A stretch of DNA of 47,508 nt from Colivivens sp963626085 (GTDB lineage: Bacteria > Bacteroidota > Bacteroidia > Bacteroidales > Bacteroidaceae): assembly GCA_963626085.1 (NCBI GenBank), contig CAVFVJ010000039.1:1-47508 (forward strand), read 5' to 3'. The position numbers were made by a program, and so were the translations under genes. Of this stretch, positions 32,900-40,950 are shown piece after piece; positions within the stretch are counted from its first letter, which is position 1; the number at the start of each line of letters is the position of its first letter. The notes beneath the pieces were generated by a model that saw only the letters and a list, made by a program, of their open reading frames with translations, was not told where the DNA came from and searched no databases.

Positions 32900-32912
32900 A
32901 GTTTCGGTATTG

Positions 32913-32944
32913 CAAAGGTAATACCTTTATTTAAAATACAATCA
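32913..32944 (-). promoter_or_regulatory. ssrA promoter
   Basis: TACCTTTG on the minus strand (32920-32913) is a strong -7 box; an ATTG 18 bases upstream (about 32942-32939) is a weak -33 box. The primary transcript would start a few bases before the mature 5' end at 32899 and be processed. I see no gene in 32945-33213. Confidence 0.65.
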
Positions 32945-33213
32945 CCCTATACTCAACTTTAACACTTTCGGACATTCAATCAGTCCTGTCAAGATACAAA
33001 AAAGCTGATTGACTTCACAGCCAATCAGCCCGATAAAAAACAACAATTATAAAAAAGTTTTACGATGCAAAGATACCGCTTTCACTTGTAACAGCCAAAC
33101 ATTTTTGCGTTTTTCAGCTTTGGAATTCTCATTTTTCTACAGCCATACCACAAATGGCATATCCATACGTGCTTTTTCGACAATCCATACGACATCAGAC
33201 GGAATAAATGTGT

Positions 33214-33221
33214 TACCTTTG
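33214..33221 (+). promoter_or_regulatory. -7 box of the ABC transporter operon
   Basis: TACCTTTG at 33214-33221 lies about 43 bases before the start codon at 33264. No convincing -33 box is seen about 20 bases upstream, so this promoter may need an activator. It also rules out the longer upstream frame as the true start. Confidence 0.55.
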
Positions 33222-33263
33222 CAATCGCAAAAATTTCACATCCCACAGACGAAGCATACAAGC

Positions 33264-34787
33264 ATGAAGACAGCAACACGAAAGAACTATAAAGCATTTT
33301 CCATGAGTCTACTCATGGTCTTGCTCTTGATTATGCTGTCCGCATGCGGAGGCGACAGACCTGTAAGGCAAAAAGACACCATCAGTTCACTTGCTGATGT
33401 GAAGGGAAAGTCTGTGGGAGTACAACTGGGGACTACCAGCGACATTCTGGCCACAAGCATGGAACAGACGGACAAAGTCACACATGTGGAACGCTTCACA
33501 AAGTCCGCTGACGGGATACAGGCACTACTGCAAGGGAAGGTGGACTGCATTATCACCGACGAAGAACCGGCAATAGCCTTTGTGGAAAAGAACCCGTCGC
33601 TCAAGATTTTGTCGGAGACTTTTGGGGAGAGCGGACTCGCCATCTGCCTCGCCAAAGACAACACACAGTTATGCAACGACATCAACTCAGCCATACGACG
33701 GCTCAAAACCGAAGGTATTTCCGACTCCATATATAACGGTTTCACACATAACCACCAAACACATGTATACGCCCAACGCAACGGCATCAAGCGGAACGGA
33801 ACACTGAAGTTCGCCACCAACGCCACATTCAAGCCCTTCGAATACTACCATGCCGGTGAGGTTGTCGGCATCGACATTGATATAGCCAAGGCCATCTGTG
33901 ACCTGTTGGGCAAGCAGTTGGAAGTGGTGGACGTGGAGTTTGATGCAATCATCACATCAGTACAGACTGGCAAGGTCGATGCAGGCATCGCTGGCATCAC
34001 GGTAACTCCAGAACGACAGAAGAGCGTGCTGTTCACAGACGAATACGCCACAGTCAAGCAAGTGGTGATTGTCAATACCGGTGAGGTGAAAGAGACTTCT
34101 CTATCGCTCACAGAGCAGTTCAAGTGGTGCTTTATCACAGACAACCGCTGGACATACATGTTCAAGGGACTGGTCAACACACTGATCATCACGTTGTTTG
34201 CAATAATATTGTCACTGATTCTCGGAACAGGAATCGCCATAGTACGTTCAACACATGAGCGCAACGGCACTCACCGTCTGTTGAATGCTCTTTGCCAGGT
34301 GTACCTGACCATCGTGCGCGGCACGCCTACCATGGTACAACTCCTTATTATATATTATGTAGTGTTCGCATCAGCCAATGTCGACAAGATTCTCGTGGCA
34401 ATCATCGCCTTTGGACTCAACTCAGCTGCGTACATTGCCGAAGTGGTGCGTTCTGGAATCATGTCAGTCGACAATGGGCAGATGGAAGCAGGCAGAAGTC
34501 TCGGGCTGACCTATAGTCAGACGATGCGACTGGTGGTCATGCCACAAGCATTTAAGAACGTGTTGCCAGCCATAGGAAACGAACTGATAACACTACTAAA
34601 GGAGACATCCATAAGCGGGTACATCGGACTGGTGGACCTCACCAAGGGCAGTGACATCATCCGCAGCATCACCTATGATGCGGTTCTGCCTCTCGGAGCA
34701 GTGGCACTTGTTTACCTGTGCATAGTCATGTTGCTCACCATGGGTGTGAACAAACTGGAGAAAAAGTTGAGGAGAAATGAGAGATAA
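33264..34787 (+). CDS. polar amino-acid ABC transporter: circularly permuted binding domain fused to permease
   Basis: A 507-residue protein joining a substrate-binding (SBP_bac_3) domain to a His/Glu/Gln-type permease. A hydrophobic N-terminus ends at LIMLSACGG (Cys28, possible lipobox). Residues 38-131 match lobe II of the binding domain (SLADVKGKSVGVQLGTTSD, then ALLQGKVDCIITDE). 132-160 match its usual C-terminal end (INSAIRRLKTEGISDSIYNGF). Only then comes the part that normally starts the domain, residues 177-270: GTLKFATNATFKPFEYY, VVGIDIDIAKA, TGKVDAGIAGITVTPERQ. The lobe order is thus circularly permuted. The permease spans ~297-500, with EAGRSLGLTYSQT...PQAFKNVLPAIGN as the ATPase-coupling loop. 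The ATPase gene overlaps it by 11 bases. Confidence 0.88.
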   Translation: MKTATRKNYKAFSMSLLMVLLLIMLSACGGDRPVRQKDTISSLADVKGKSVGVQLGTTSDILATSMEQTDKVTHVERFTKSADGIQALLQGKVDCIITDEEPAIAFVEKNPSLKILSETFGESGLAICLAKDNTQLCNDINSAIRRLKTEGISDSIYNGFTHNHQTHVYAQRNGIKRNGTLKFATNATFKPFEYYHAGEVVGIDIDIAKAICDLLGKQLEVVDVEFDAIITSVQTGKVDAGIAGITVTPERQKSVLFTDEYATVKQVVIVNTGEVKETSLSLTEQFKWCFITDNRWTYMFKGLVNTLIITLFAIILSLILGTGIAIVRSTHERNGTHRLLNALCQVYLTIVRGTPTMVQLLIIYYVVFASANVDKILVAIIAFGLNSAAYIAEVVRSGIMSVDNGQMEAGRSLGLTYSQTMRLVVMPQAFKNVLPAIGNELITLLKETSISGYIGLVDLTKGSDIIRSITYDAVLPLGAVALVYLCIVMLLTMGVNKLEKKLRRNER

Positions 34788-35514
34788 GATCATCATAGAA
34801 GTAGAAGGGCTGCACAAGTCATTCGGCAGCCATGAGGTTCTGAGAGGGATAACCACCACTGTAAACAGAGGTGAAGTCATTGCAGTCATCGGACCATCAG
34901 GCTGTGGCAAGTCCACCTTCCTCAGAAGCCTCAACCTGCTTGAACGTCCAACAAGCGGCAAGATATTGGTCGACGGCACTGACATCACGTCGCCGTCCAC
35001 AGACATCAACCTCATCCGTCGCCGTATCGGAATGGTGTTCCAGCAGTTCAACCTCTTCGACAACATGACGATAAAAAGAAACATCATGCTGGCACCGATG
35101 GAACTGAAACAGATGGACAAGCAGGAAGCTGACGCAAAGGCAATGGAGTTGCTGCACAGGATACGTCTCGAAGACAAGGCAGACCACTACCCCTGTTCAC
35201 TATCCGGAGGACAGAAACAGAGGGTGGCAATCATACGGTCACTGGCAATGAATCCAGAAGTAATGCTTTTCGATGAACCCACATCAGCCCTCGACCCCGA
35301 AATGGTGGGAGAAGTACTTGCACTGATGAAGGATGTGGCACATGGCGGAATGACAATGATTGTAGTGACACACGAGATGGCATTCGCAAAGGAAGTAGCA
35401 AACCGTGTCCTGTTCTTTTCCGACGGAGTCATCTGCGAAGAAGGTACACCAAACGAGATTTTCGGCAACCCACAGTCAGACCGCCTGAAAGAATTCCTTA
35501 GCAAAGTTCTATGA
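34777..35514 (+). CDS. polar amino-acid ABC transporter ATP-binding protein (GlnQ type)
   Basis: A 245-residue ABC ATPase. Walker A GPSGCGKST is at 39-47, the Q-loop VFQQFNLF at about 87-94, the signature LSGGQKQR at 142-149, Walker B VMLFDEP at 162-168, then the D-loop SALD and the switch His in VVTHEMAFAKEVA. This pattern is typical of GlnQ/HisP-type importers. It would power uptake with the fused binding-permease protein immediately upstream. The 11-base overlap implies coupled expression at fixed ratio. No other binding protein is present nearby, consistent with the fused domain being the sole receptor. Confidence 0.95.
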   Translation: MRDKIIIEVEGLHKSFGSHEVLRGITTTVNRGEVIAVIGPSGCGKSTFLRSLNLLERPTSGKILVDGTDITSPSTDINLIRRRIGMVFQQFNLFDNMTIKRNIMLAPMELKQMDKQEADAKAMELLHRIRLEDKADHYPCSLSGGQKQRVAIIRSLAMNPEVMLFDEPTSALDPEMVGEVLALMKDVAHGGMTMIVVTHEMAFAKEVANRVLFFSDGVICEEGTPNEIFGNPQSDRLKEFLSKVL

Positions 35515-35540
35515 CCTGTGGGTCAGTCAGTACTTAATAC

Positions 35541-37130
35541 TTAATACTTAATAGTGATGCGACCCTGCGGCTTCGAATACTGCTTGCCGATATGACCACG
35601 CAAGGTTTTCTGTAGGTACTGAATGAGACAGTCGCTATAGTTCACGCCCGTCTGTTTTGTCACCTTATTGAGCTTCAGTAATCCCATGAATCCACCACCC
35701 GTGATGCAATAGTCAATCGTAGCCAACTGATAAGTCCGTTCCAAGTCGAGCGGTTCAAAGCCACCGTCTGTCTTGTTTTCCACCAAGACATCCGATACAC
35801 GCTTATCACCCACATTGACAGTAAACTTCAATCCCGACACTTGTGGAAAGTCTCCGTTCTCATGAGGCACGGACTGGGTGCATGAGCTGAGCAGATCCAT
35901 GAGTTGCGCACCTGTGATTTCCACCGCACATATATAGTTATTGTACGGCAACAGGCTGATGATATCCCCATAGGTGAGTGTACCGTCATGCAGTTCACTC
36001 CGTATTCCACCTCCGTTAGTCAGCGCAAAGTCAGCACCCGTCAAGTCCCTATAGGCATCTGCAACCAAATCTCCGGCATTCGTCTCTCCCTTACGCACCT
36101 CTTGCTTGCCGTTAGCATCATGTATCATGAGCCTCACGTCACTGGTACAGATCTTCACCGAAGTTTCCTTCTCTGCCAAAGCCTCGACACTGTCTGTAGT
36201 GTGTCTCACAACGGGATTAGAGTACGTCACTTCAGCCATCGGTATCAGTTGTGTGCTCATGTGTCCGTCGGAAGAAATCAGCAACTTGCCGATATTGGCG
36301 AATTTTGTACCAGTCTCTGAGATTATCACTGGCATCCCGAGCCGATTATGTACAGTGTCCGAAGGGATGACAGAATGCGTATGTCCATCGAGCACCACAT
36401 CAATACCACTTGTGCTACGTATCAAGCCGTGAGAATCCACATTCAAGTCGTTGAGGTCTTCACCAAGATGCGCCAACACAATCACATAGTCAGCACCCTC
36501 AGCCCTCGCTCCGTCCACCGCTTTCTGTACCAGGTCGTAAGTCTTGTCCGGACAGAGTTCGAAGAGTTGCCTCCCGTTCTCGTCAAAGAACGCATATTCC
36601 TCCGTGGCAATCGTAGTGGGAGTGGTGACACCCACAAAGGCCACTTTCTTGCCTGCCATGTCTTTAATAATATAAGGAGCGAATGGAAAACTGCCGTCCG
36701 ACAGACTACGCAAGTTGACGCAAGTGACTGGGCACTGGAGAGAAGAGAAGAGGTTGAACATGCGTGGAGTCTTGTAATCGAACTCATGGTTGCCCAGCGT
36801 GACAGCGTCATACCCGACACTCCTCATCACATCCACCACATACTGTCCCTTGGAGATTGCCCCAGCTGTACCACCCTGAAGGAAATCACCACACGAGACA
36901 ACAGCCACACTGGCTGTGTCGCTGACAGCATCCCTCAGTCCTGCGAACTTTGCATAGCCGTCGATACTGCAGTGGACATCGTTTTCATACAGAACCACTA
37001 TACTTTTCCCCTTACCGTTTGACTGTCCCTGCAAACGAGCAGAGTCTGCAGCAGACCTGCAGGAGAACAACACAATTGCCAAGATTGCAACCAAAACACA
37101 CTGAACTGTCAAACGCAGTTTCCTATCCAT
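35541..37130 (-). CDS. 5'-nucleotidase / UshA-like metallophosphatase lipoprotein
   Basis: A 529-residue lipoprotein (lipobox IVLFSCRS, Cys24). The N-terminal calcineurin-like domain has metal-binding motifs in order: YENDVHCS (D-x-H), SCGDFLQGG, LGNHEFDY, VLAHLG and VLDGHTHS. The C-terminal 5'-nucleotidase domain begins about residue 350 (NAGDLVADAYRDLTGADFALTNGGGIR) and contains the usual substrate pocket segment YNNYICAVEITGAQL. It would hydrolyse nucleotides at the outer membrane or periplasm for salvage. It converges with the ABC transporter. The three tandem TACTTAA units around its stop codon (35531-35554) are a small curiosity. Confidence 0.9.
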   Translation of the reverse strand: MDRKLRLTVQCVLVAILAIVLFSCRSAADSARLQGQSNGKGKSIVVLYENDVHCSIDGYAKFAGLRDAVSDTASVAVVSCGDFLQGGTAGAISKGQYVVDVMRSVGYDAVTLGNHEFDYKTPRMFNLFSSLQCPVTCVNLRSLSDGSFPFAPYIIKDMAGKKVAFVGVTTPTTIATEEYAFFDENGRQLFELCPDKTYDLVQKAVDGARAEGADYVIVLAHLGEDLNDLNVDSHGLIRSTSGIDVVLDGHTHSVIPSDTVHNRLGMPVIISETGTKFANIGKLLISSDGHMSTQLIPMAEVTYSNPVVRHTTDSVEALAEKETSVKICTSDVRLMIHDANGKQEVRKGETNAGDLVADAYRDLTGADFALTNGGGIRSELHDGTLTYGDIISLLPYNNYICAVEITGAQLMDLLSSCTQSVPHENGDFPQVSGLKFTVNVGDKRVSDVLVENKTDGGFEPLDLERTYQLATIDYCITGGGFMGLLKLNKVTKQTGVNYSDCLIQYLQKTLRGHIGKQYSKPQGRITIKY

Positions 37131-37226
37131 ACCCGTTCCTTAATTTAGAGTTTAGAGTGTAAAAGCAGAGATTACAAAATCAAAATCCTGAAGTCGAAAA
37201 CCATCCGTTTCCCTACCTCTACGATG

Positions 37227-37234
37227 CAAAATTA
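37227..37234 (-). promoter_or_regulatory. -7 box of the 5'-nucleotidase gene
   Basis: TAATTTTG on the minus strand (37234-37227) fits the consensus -7 box; the -33 region is poor. It is divergent from the aldolase promoter about 45 bases away. Confidence 0.5.
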
Positions 37235-37277
37235 CGAATTAATTTTGAATCTGCGTTTACCGTAGCCATTATTTTTG

Positions 37278-37285
37278 TAACTTTG
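37278..37285 (+). promoter_or_regulatory. -7 box of the aldolase gene
   Basis: TAACTTTG (37278-37285) is a strong -7 box, with TTTA at 37256-37259 as an approximate -33 box. Transcription would start near 37292, about 34 bases before the start codon. Confidence 0.6.
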
Positions 37286-37325
37286 CACCAAGACAACGAA
37301 CACTACATTTAAATAACAAAATATT

Positions 37326-38324
37326 ATGGTAAACTACAAAGAATTGGGTCTCGTCAACACACGCGAGATGTTCAAGAGAGCAGTCAAGGGCGGCTACGCC
37401 ATCCCTGCCTTCAACTTCAACACAATGGAGCAGATGCAGGCTATCGTAATGGCAGCCGTAGAGACAAAGTCTCCAGTAATCATGCAGGTATCCAAGGGTG
37501 CGCGCAACTATGCCAACGGAACCATTCTCCGTTACCTCGCACAGGGAGCTGTAGAGTATGCAAAGGAACTGGGATGCGAGCATCCAGAGATTGTACTCCA
37601 CCTCGACCACGGAGATTCATTCGAACTCTGCAAGGACTGTATCGACAACGGTTTCTCATCAGTCATGATTGACGGTTCATCTCTTCCATACGAAGAGAAC
37701 ATAGCACTCACAAAGAAAGTGGTTGACTATGCCCACAAGTACGATGTGACAGTAGAGGCAGAACTTGGAGTCCTCGCTGGTGTTGAGGACGAGGTGTCTT
37801 CAGCAGAGTCTCACTATACAAAGCCTGAAGAGGTTGTAGACTTCTCAACCCGTTCAGGTTGCGACTCACTCGCAATCTCAATCGGTACTTCACACGGAGC
37901 ACACAAGTTCACTCCAGAACAGTGCAAACTCGTCAACGGAGTTCTTATTCCACCACCATTGGAGTTCGATGTTCTCCACGAGATTGAGAAGAAGTTGCCT
38001 GGATTCCCAATCGTGCTCCACGGCTCTTCATCAGTACCAATGGAAGAAGTGAACACCATCAACCAGTACGGTGGTCACCTCGAAGCAGCCATCGGTATTC
38101 CAGAAGACCAGCTCCGCGAAGCAGCCAAGAGTGCTGTATGCAAGATCAACATCGACTCAGACTCACGTCTTGCAATGACAGCAGCTATCCGCAAGCACCT
38201 TGCAGAGCACCCTGGAGACTTCGACCCACGTCAGTACCTCAAGCCAGCACGTGAGAACATGAAGAAGATGTACATCCACAAGATTGTGAATGTCCTCGGT
38301 TCTGACGGCAAGCTCGCCCAGTAA
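37326..38324 (+). CDS. class II fructose-bisphosphate aldolase
   Basis: A 332-residue zinc-dependent aldolase that splits fructose-1,6-bisphosphate into two triose phosphates in glycolysis. Key motifs: AIPAFNFNTMEQMQAI near the N-terminus; IVLHLDHGDSFELC, with metal-binding His and catalytic Asp; EAELGVLAGVEDEV; LAISIGTSHGAHKF, carrying another zinc His; and FPIVLHGSSSVP, with the third. INIDSDSRLAMTAAIRK marks the C-terminal phosphate-binding region. Codon use is strongly biased to a few C-ending codons, consistent with high expression. It has its own promoter and a strong downstream terminator. Confidence 0.95.
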   Translation: MVNYKELGLVNTREMFKRAVKGGYAIPAFNFNTMEQMQAIVMAAVETKSPVIMQVSKGARNYANGTILRYLAQGAVEYAKELGCEHPEIVLHLDHGDSFELCKDCIDNGFSSVMIDGSSLPYEENIALTKKVVDYAHKYDVTVEAELGVLAGVEDEVSSAESHYTKPEEVVDFSTRSGCDSLAISIGTSHGAHKFTPEQCKLVNGVLIPPPLEFDVLHEIEKKLPGFPIVLHGSSSVPMEEVNTINQYGGHLEAAIGIPEDQLREAAKSAVCKINIDSDSRLAMTAAIRKHLAEHPGDFDPRQYLKPARENMKKMYIHKIVNVLGSDGKLAQ

Positions 38325-38372
38325 AAGACTGCAATAGTCCAGTAGACAGATATTACACTGCCACTGGCTCAT

Positions 38373-38418
38373 GCATACAATAGAGAGAGATCTGTTTGGT
38401 CTCTCTCTTGTTGTATGC
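38373..38418 (+). terminator. terminator after the aldolase gene
   Basis: GCATACAA-TA-GAGAGAGA (38373-38390) pairs with TCTCTCTC-TTG-TTGTATGC (38400-38418), a long imperfect stem with one small internal loop and a 9-base apical loop. It sits 48 bases after the aldolase stop, facing the converging lyase-like gene. Confidence 0.7.
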
Positions 38419-38476
38419 GTTAAGGTCCCAACTCAATGGAATTTACTCCAGGAAGATAATCGAGATTCAGGGAGTT

Positions 38477-40780
38477 TCACCGACCAAACATTATATTCTC
38501 CACGTGGTTGCCCACAAACATCGGCACCATGTCTGAAGTCTGATACCACCGGGGTTTGTCAGGCATGTCGTCATAGACAAGCCGACCGTTTATCTTCAGT
38601 CCCTCGAAGGTGATATTCCTCACCTTACGCTCTGCGCTATAGCCGTTGATGACCGACATGGTGGACGGCATCTCACCATAGTAGCGGACATTGCGGAAGG
38701 CTACATCTTCCACACCACGACCTGGGGCGGTGCAATACTTCTGGTTGTGACTCACCTTCACCTGAAGTATACAGCCACGGTGTATCTGTTCTATACGGAT
38801 GTTATCGAATGTCACACGTCTTACGAGGTTGTTGTCCCCACAGTTAATGGCGAGGCATCCTTGATAATCCACTTGAGGTTCGCTCTGGCAAAGTATGTCA
38901 ATATTCTCGTAACGGAGGTCCTCGATGGTGTCGCCACGTTCAGAGTTGCCGTGTAAGCCTATAAAGATGGGGTGTGCCACGTCTGCCCAAAGGGTACTGT
39001 TGCGCATAGTAACACGACGTGTATCACCCGAGAAGCCGAGTCGTGTGGCGTATGCTGTGGTGCAGTCATCGCTGTTACGGCAGAACACACGGTCGAACGT
39101 CACGTCGCTCGAGGCAAAGACATTCATGCCGTCGCCCCACTGGGGATGCGAGATACTGCGAACGTCGTGGACGGTGACACTGTCACTGCCGCCCACTGGG
39201 CACTGACACACGGTCATACCGTCAACCAATATGTTTTTACTGCGATACACCAAGCAACCGCCATACCCCTTTGGCGGACGTGCGATACCACGACCCAGTA
39301 TACTGACGTTCTTCACACTCTCCATAAGAAACGTACCGTTGAAGTAACTGCCTGGCGCAAGATACACAGTAGTGTTGGATGGCACACTAATGGTGTCCTG
39401 AGTATAGTAACCGGGAGCATAATATACAAAATTCCGTTTCTGAAGTTTGGCCTCACGTTCCGCCTGCTTACGACTAATACATGGCTTGGACGTGAAGAGG
39501 AGCAGGTTGTCGGAGATGCTACCGTCGAACTCCACGCTCACGTTCTCTGGTTGGAACAGCAAGAACTGGAGGGTTGAATCATTCTGCACGTTGGCAATCA
39601 CCCCCTTGTAGTCAGGACGGATACGAGCCGTAGTGAATTTACTGTTCTTCGTAACGACACGCACGAACACATCTCCAGTGAAGTCGAACATGGCGTATGA
39701 TATCTGTGAGCGTCGGTGTCCCGTCTTGTCACCGTCAGCGCAAGGAGCGTTCACCATTGCCATATAAGTGTCGACCTTTGTCCATTCCTCTCCGCCACGA
39801 GGCATCACATACACGTCATAGTCGTGCTTGAGAGGCGCACCCTCAGGAGCTGGATAGGTGAACACCTGATGCAACTTCTCATAAGACTTCACCTTAGGTT
39901 TCTTACCATCGAGCACCATCTTAGTGTAGGGCATCTTGAGTCCCCTGCGCCCCACATAGTGTTCATACGGAAGACGATATATGTCCCAAAGATTGCCACG
40001 TCCCATCTGCCCTGGTTCAGTCCAACTGCAATAGAGTCCTGTGCAGTCAGTCCATGTCTCAAAGGGCACGTCATATCCGAGGTTATAGCGTGCTGTGTAT
40101 TCGAATCCCTTCATCAAACGGTCTCCGAGCGCACCCCAGAGGTCATCGCCTTGTGTCCATGCCATCTCTGCAGTCTGCGCCAAAGCCTCCAGTCCCAATT
40201 GCACATGCGACTGGTCACGTCCAGTCTCCTGACACTGTCCTGTCTCTGAGATGTAACGCGGCAACGAGCCATTGTCGTTGGCATGAAGGAAATAGTCGAT
40301 GGATGCCTGGTAGAGCGCGCTGTCTTCAAGGAATACGGCACACGCCATACGACAACGGTTTACAATCGCGCCCCAGTTGCCATTGGCATAGGGCGAATCC
40401 GCCTCGAACTTGTTGATGACTGGCATTATGGCTCTGCGAACCATCGCAGACCACTCGTCAGTCTGATGTGCCTTCATGAGAGTCATTGCCCGCACAAGGT
40501 CATATGCTTGAATGAGACAGAGAGGAGCATCATGCCCGTCAAACCGCTGCAACGTACGAGCATAGGCATTGATAATGTTCACAGCCGCTTCTGTCTTGTT
40601 CGCCTTGGCAAAGTCGAGTGCGGCCTTCATGTCACGCTCACTACCACCCTTGGTACCACGGAACTGACCGTCACGCGCCACCACTTCGTAAGGTCCTGCC
40701 ATCCGGTAGTTGTTCTGTTGTGCAAAACCACTTGTCAGATGGAAGAGCACCAACGCAAAAGTCATCAAAAAACATCTCAT
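38477..40780 (-). CDS. secreted two-domain polysaccharide-degrading protein: alginate-lyase-like plus GH28-like beta helix
   Basis: A 767-residue exported protein (signal peptide ending FHLTSGFAQ). The N-terminal ~50-330 region resembles the helical barrel of alginate-lyase family proteins: YANGNWGAIVNRCRMA (131-146), then ETGRDQSHVQLGLEALAQ (185-202) and the aromatic WTDCTGLYCSW region. From about residue 450 a right-handed beta helix begins (VPSNTTVYLAPGSYFNGTF), and QWGDGMNVFASSDVTFDRVFCRNSDDC matches the GH28-like pattern of Asp motifs, here with GDG and NSDDC. The pairing suggests two activities on one uronic-acid-containing glycan, by analogy only. No SusC/SusD pair adjoins it. Confidence 0.8.
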   Translation of the reverse strand: MRCFLMTFALVLFHLTSGFAQQNNYRMAGPYEVVARDGQFRGTKGGSERDMKAALDFAKANKTEAAVNIINAYARTLQRFDGHDAPLCLIQAYDLVRAMTLMKAHQTDEWSAMVRRAIMPVINKFEADSPYANGNWGAIVNRCRMACAVFLEDSALYQASIDYFLHANDNGSLPRYISETGQCQETGRDQSHVQLGLEALAQTAEMAWTQGDDLWGALGDRLMKGFEYTARYNLGYDVPFETWTDCTGLYCSWTEPGQMGRGNLWDIYRLPYEHYVGRRGLKMPYTKMVLDGKKPKVKSYEKLHQVFTYPAPEGAPLKHDYDVYVMPRGGEEWTKVDTYMAMVNAPCADGDKTGHRRSQISYAMFDFTGDVFVRVVTKNSKFTTARIRPDYKGVIANVQNDSTLQFLLFQPENVSVEFDGSISDNLLLFTSKPCISRKQAEREAKLQKRNFVYYAPGYYTQDTISVPSNTTVYLAPGSYFNGTFLMESVKNVSILGRGIARPPKGYGGCLVYRSKNILVDGMTVCQCPVGGSDSVTVHDVRSISHPQWGDGMNVFASSDVTFDRVFCRNSDDCTTAYATRLGFSGDTRRVTMRNSTLWADVAHPIFIGLHGNSERGDTIEDLRYENIDILCQSEPQVDYQGCLAINCGDNNLVRRVTFDNIRIEQIHRGCILQVKVSHNQKYCTAPGRGVEDVAFRNVRYYGEMPSTMSVINGYSAERKVRNITFEGLKINGRLVYDDMPDKPRWYQTSDMVPMFVGNHVENIMFGR

Positions 40781-40806
40781 CTATTCCAAAATTTTATCTT
40801 ATCATT

Positions 40807-40884
40807 TCACAAAGAGTTTCTTCCCATTGACCTGTATCTGTCACCCGTCAATCGGCAGGACAAGTCGCCCTCCACTGGTACCAT
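40807..40884 (-). other. short ORF in the leader of the lyase-like gene
   Basis: In the 170-base gap upstream of the lyase-like gene, a 25-codon frame (ATG 40884 to TGA 40807) begins MVPVEGDLSC and ends just before the gene. An alternative frame of the same strand reads VNGKKLFVK followed by a stop, resembling the C-terminal end of many Bacteroidetes secreted proteins, so this may be a gene remnant instead. Either way the stretch follows a promoter box. Low confidence. Confidence 0.25.
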
Positions 40885-40912
40885 CTCGAAACAACGATGC
40901 TACAAAGGTAGT

Positions 40913-40920
40913 GGATTTTC
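40913..40920 (-). promoter_or_regulatory. -7 box of the lyase-like gene
   Basis: TACCTTTG on the minus strand (40920-40913) is a consensus -7 box; the -33 box is weak. Transcription would begin near 40906, giving a leader of about 125 bases. Confidence 0.55.
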
Positions 40921-40950
40921 AGCACACACGACAGTATAGACTTCGAAAAT

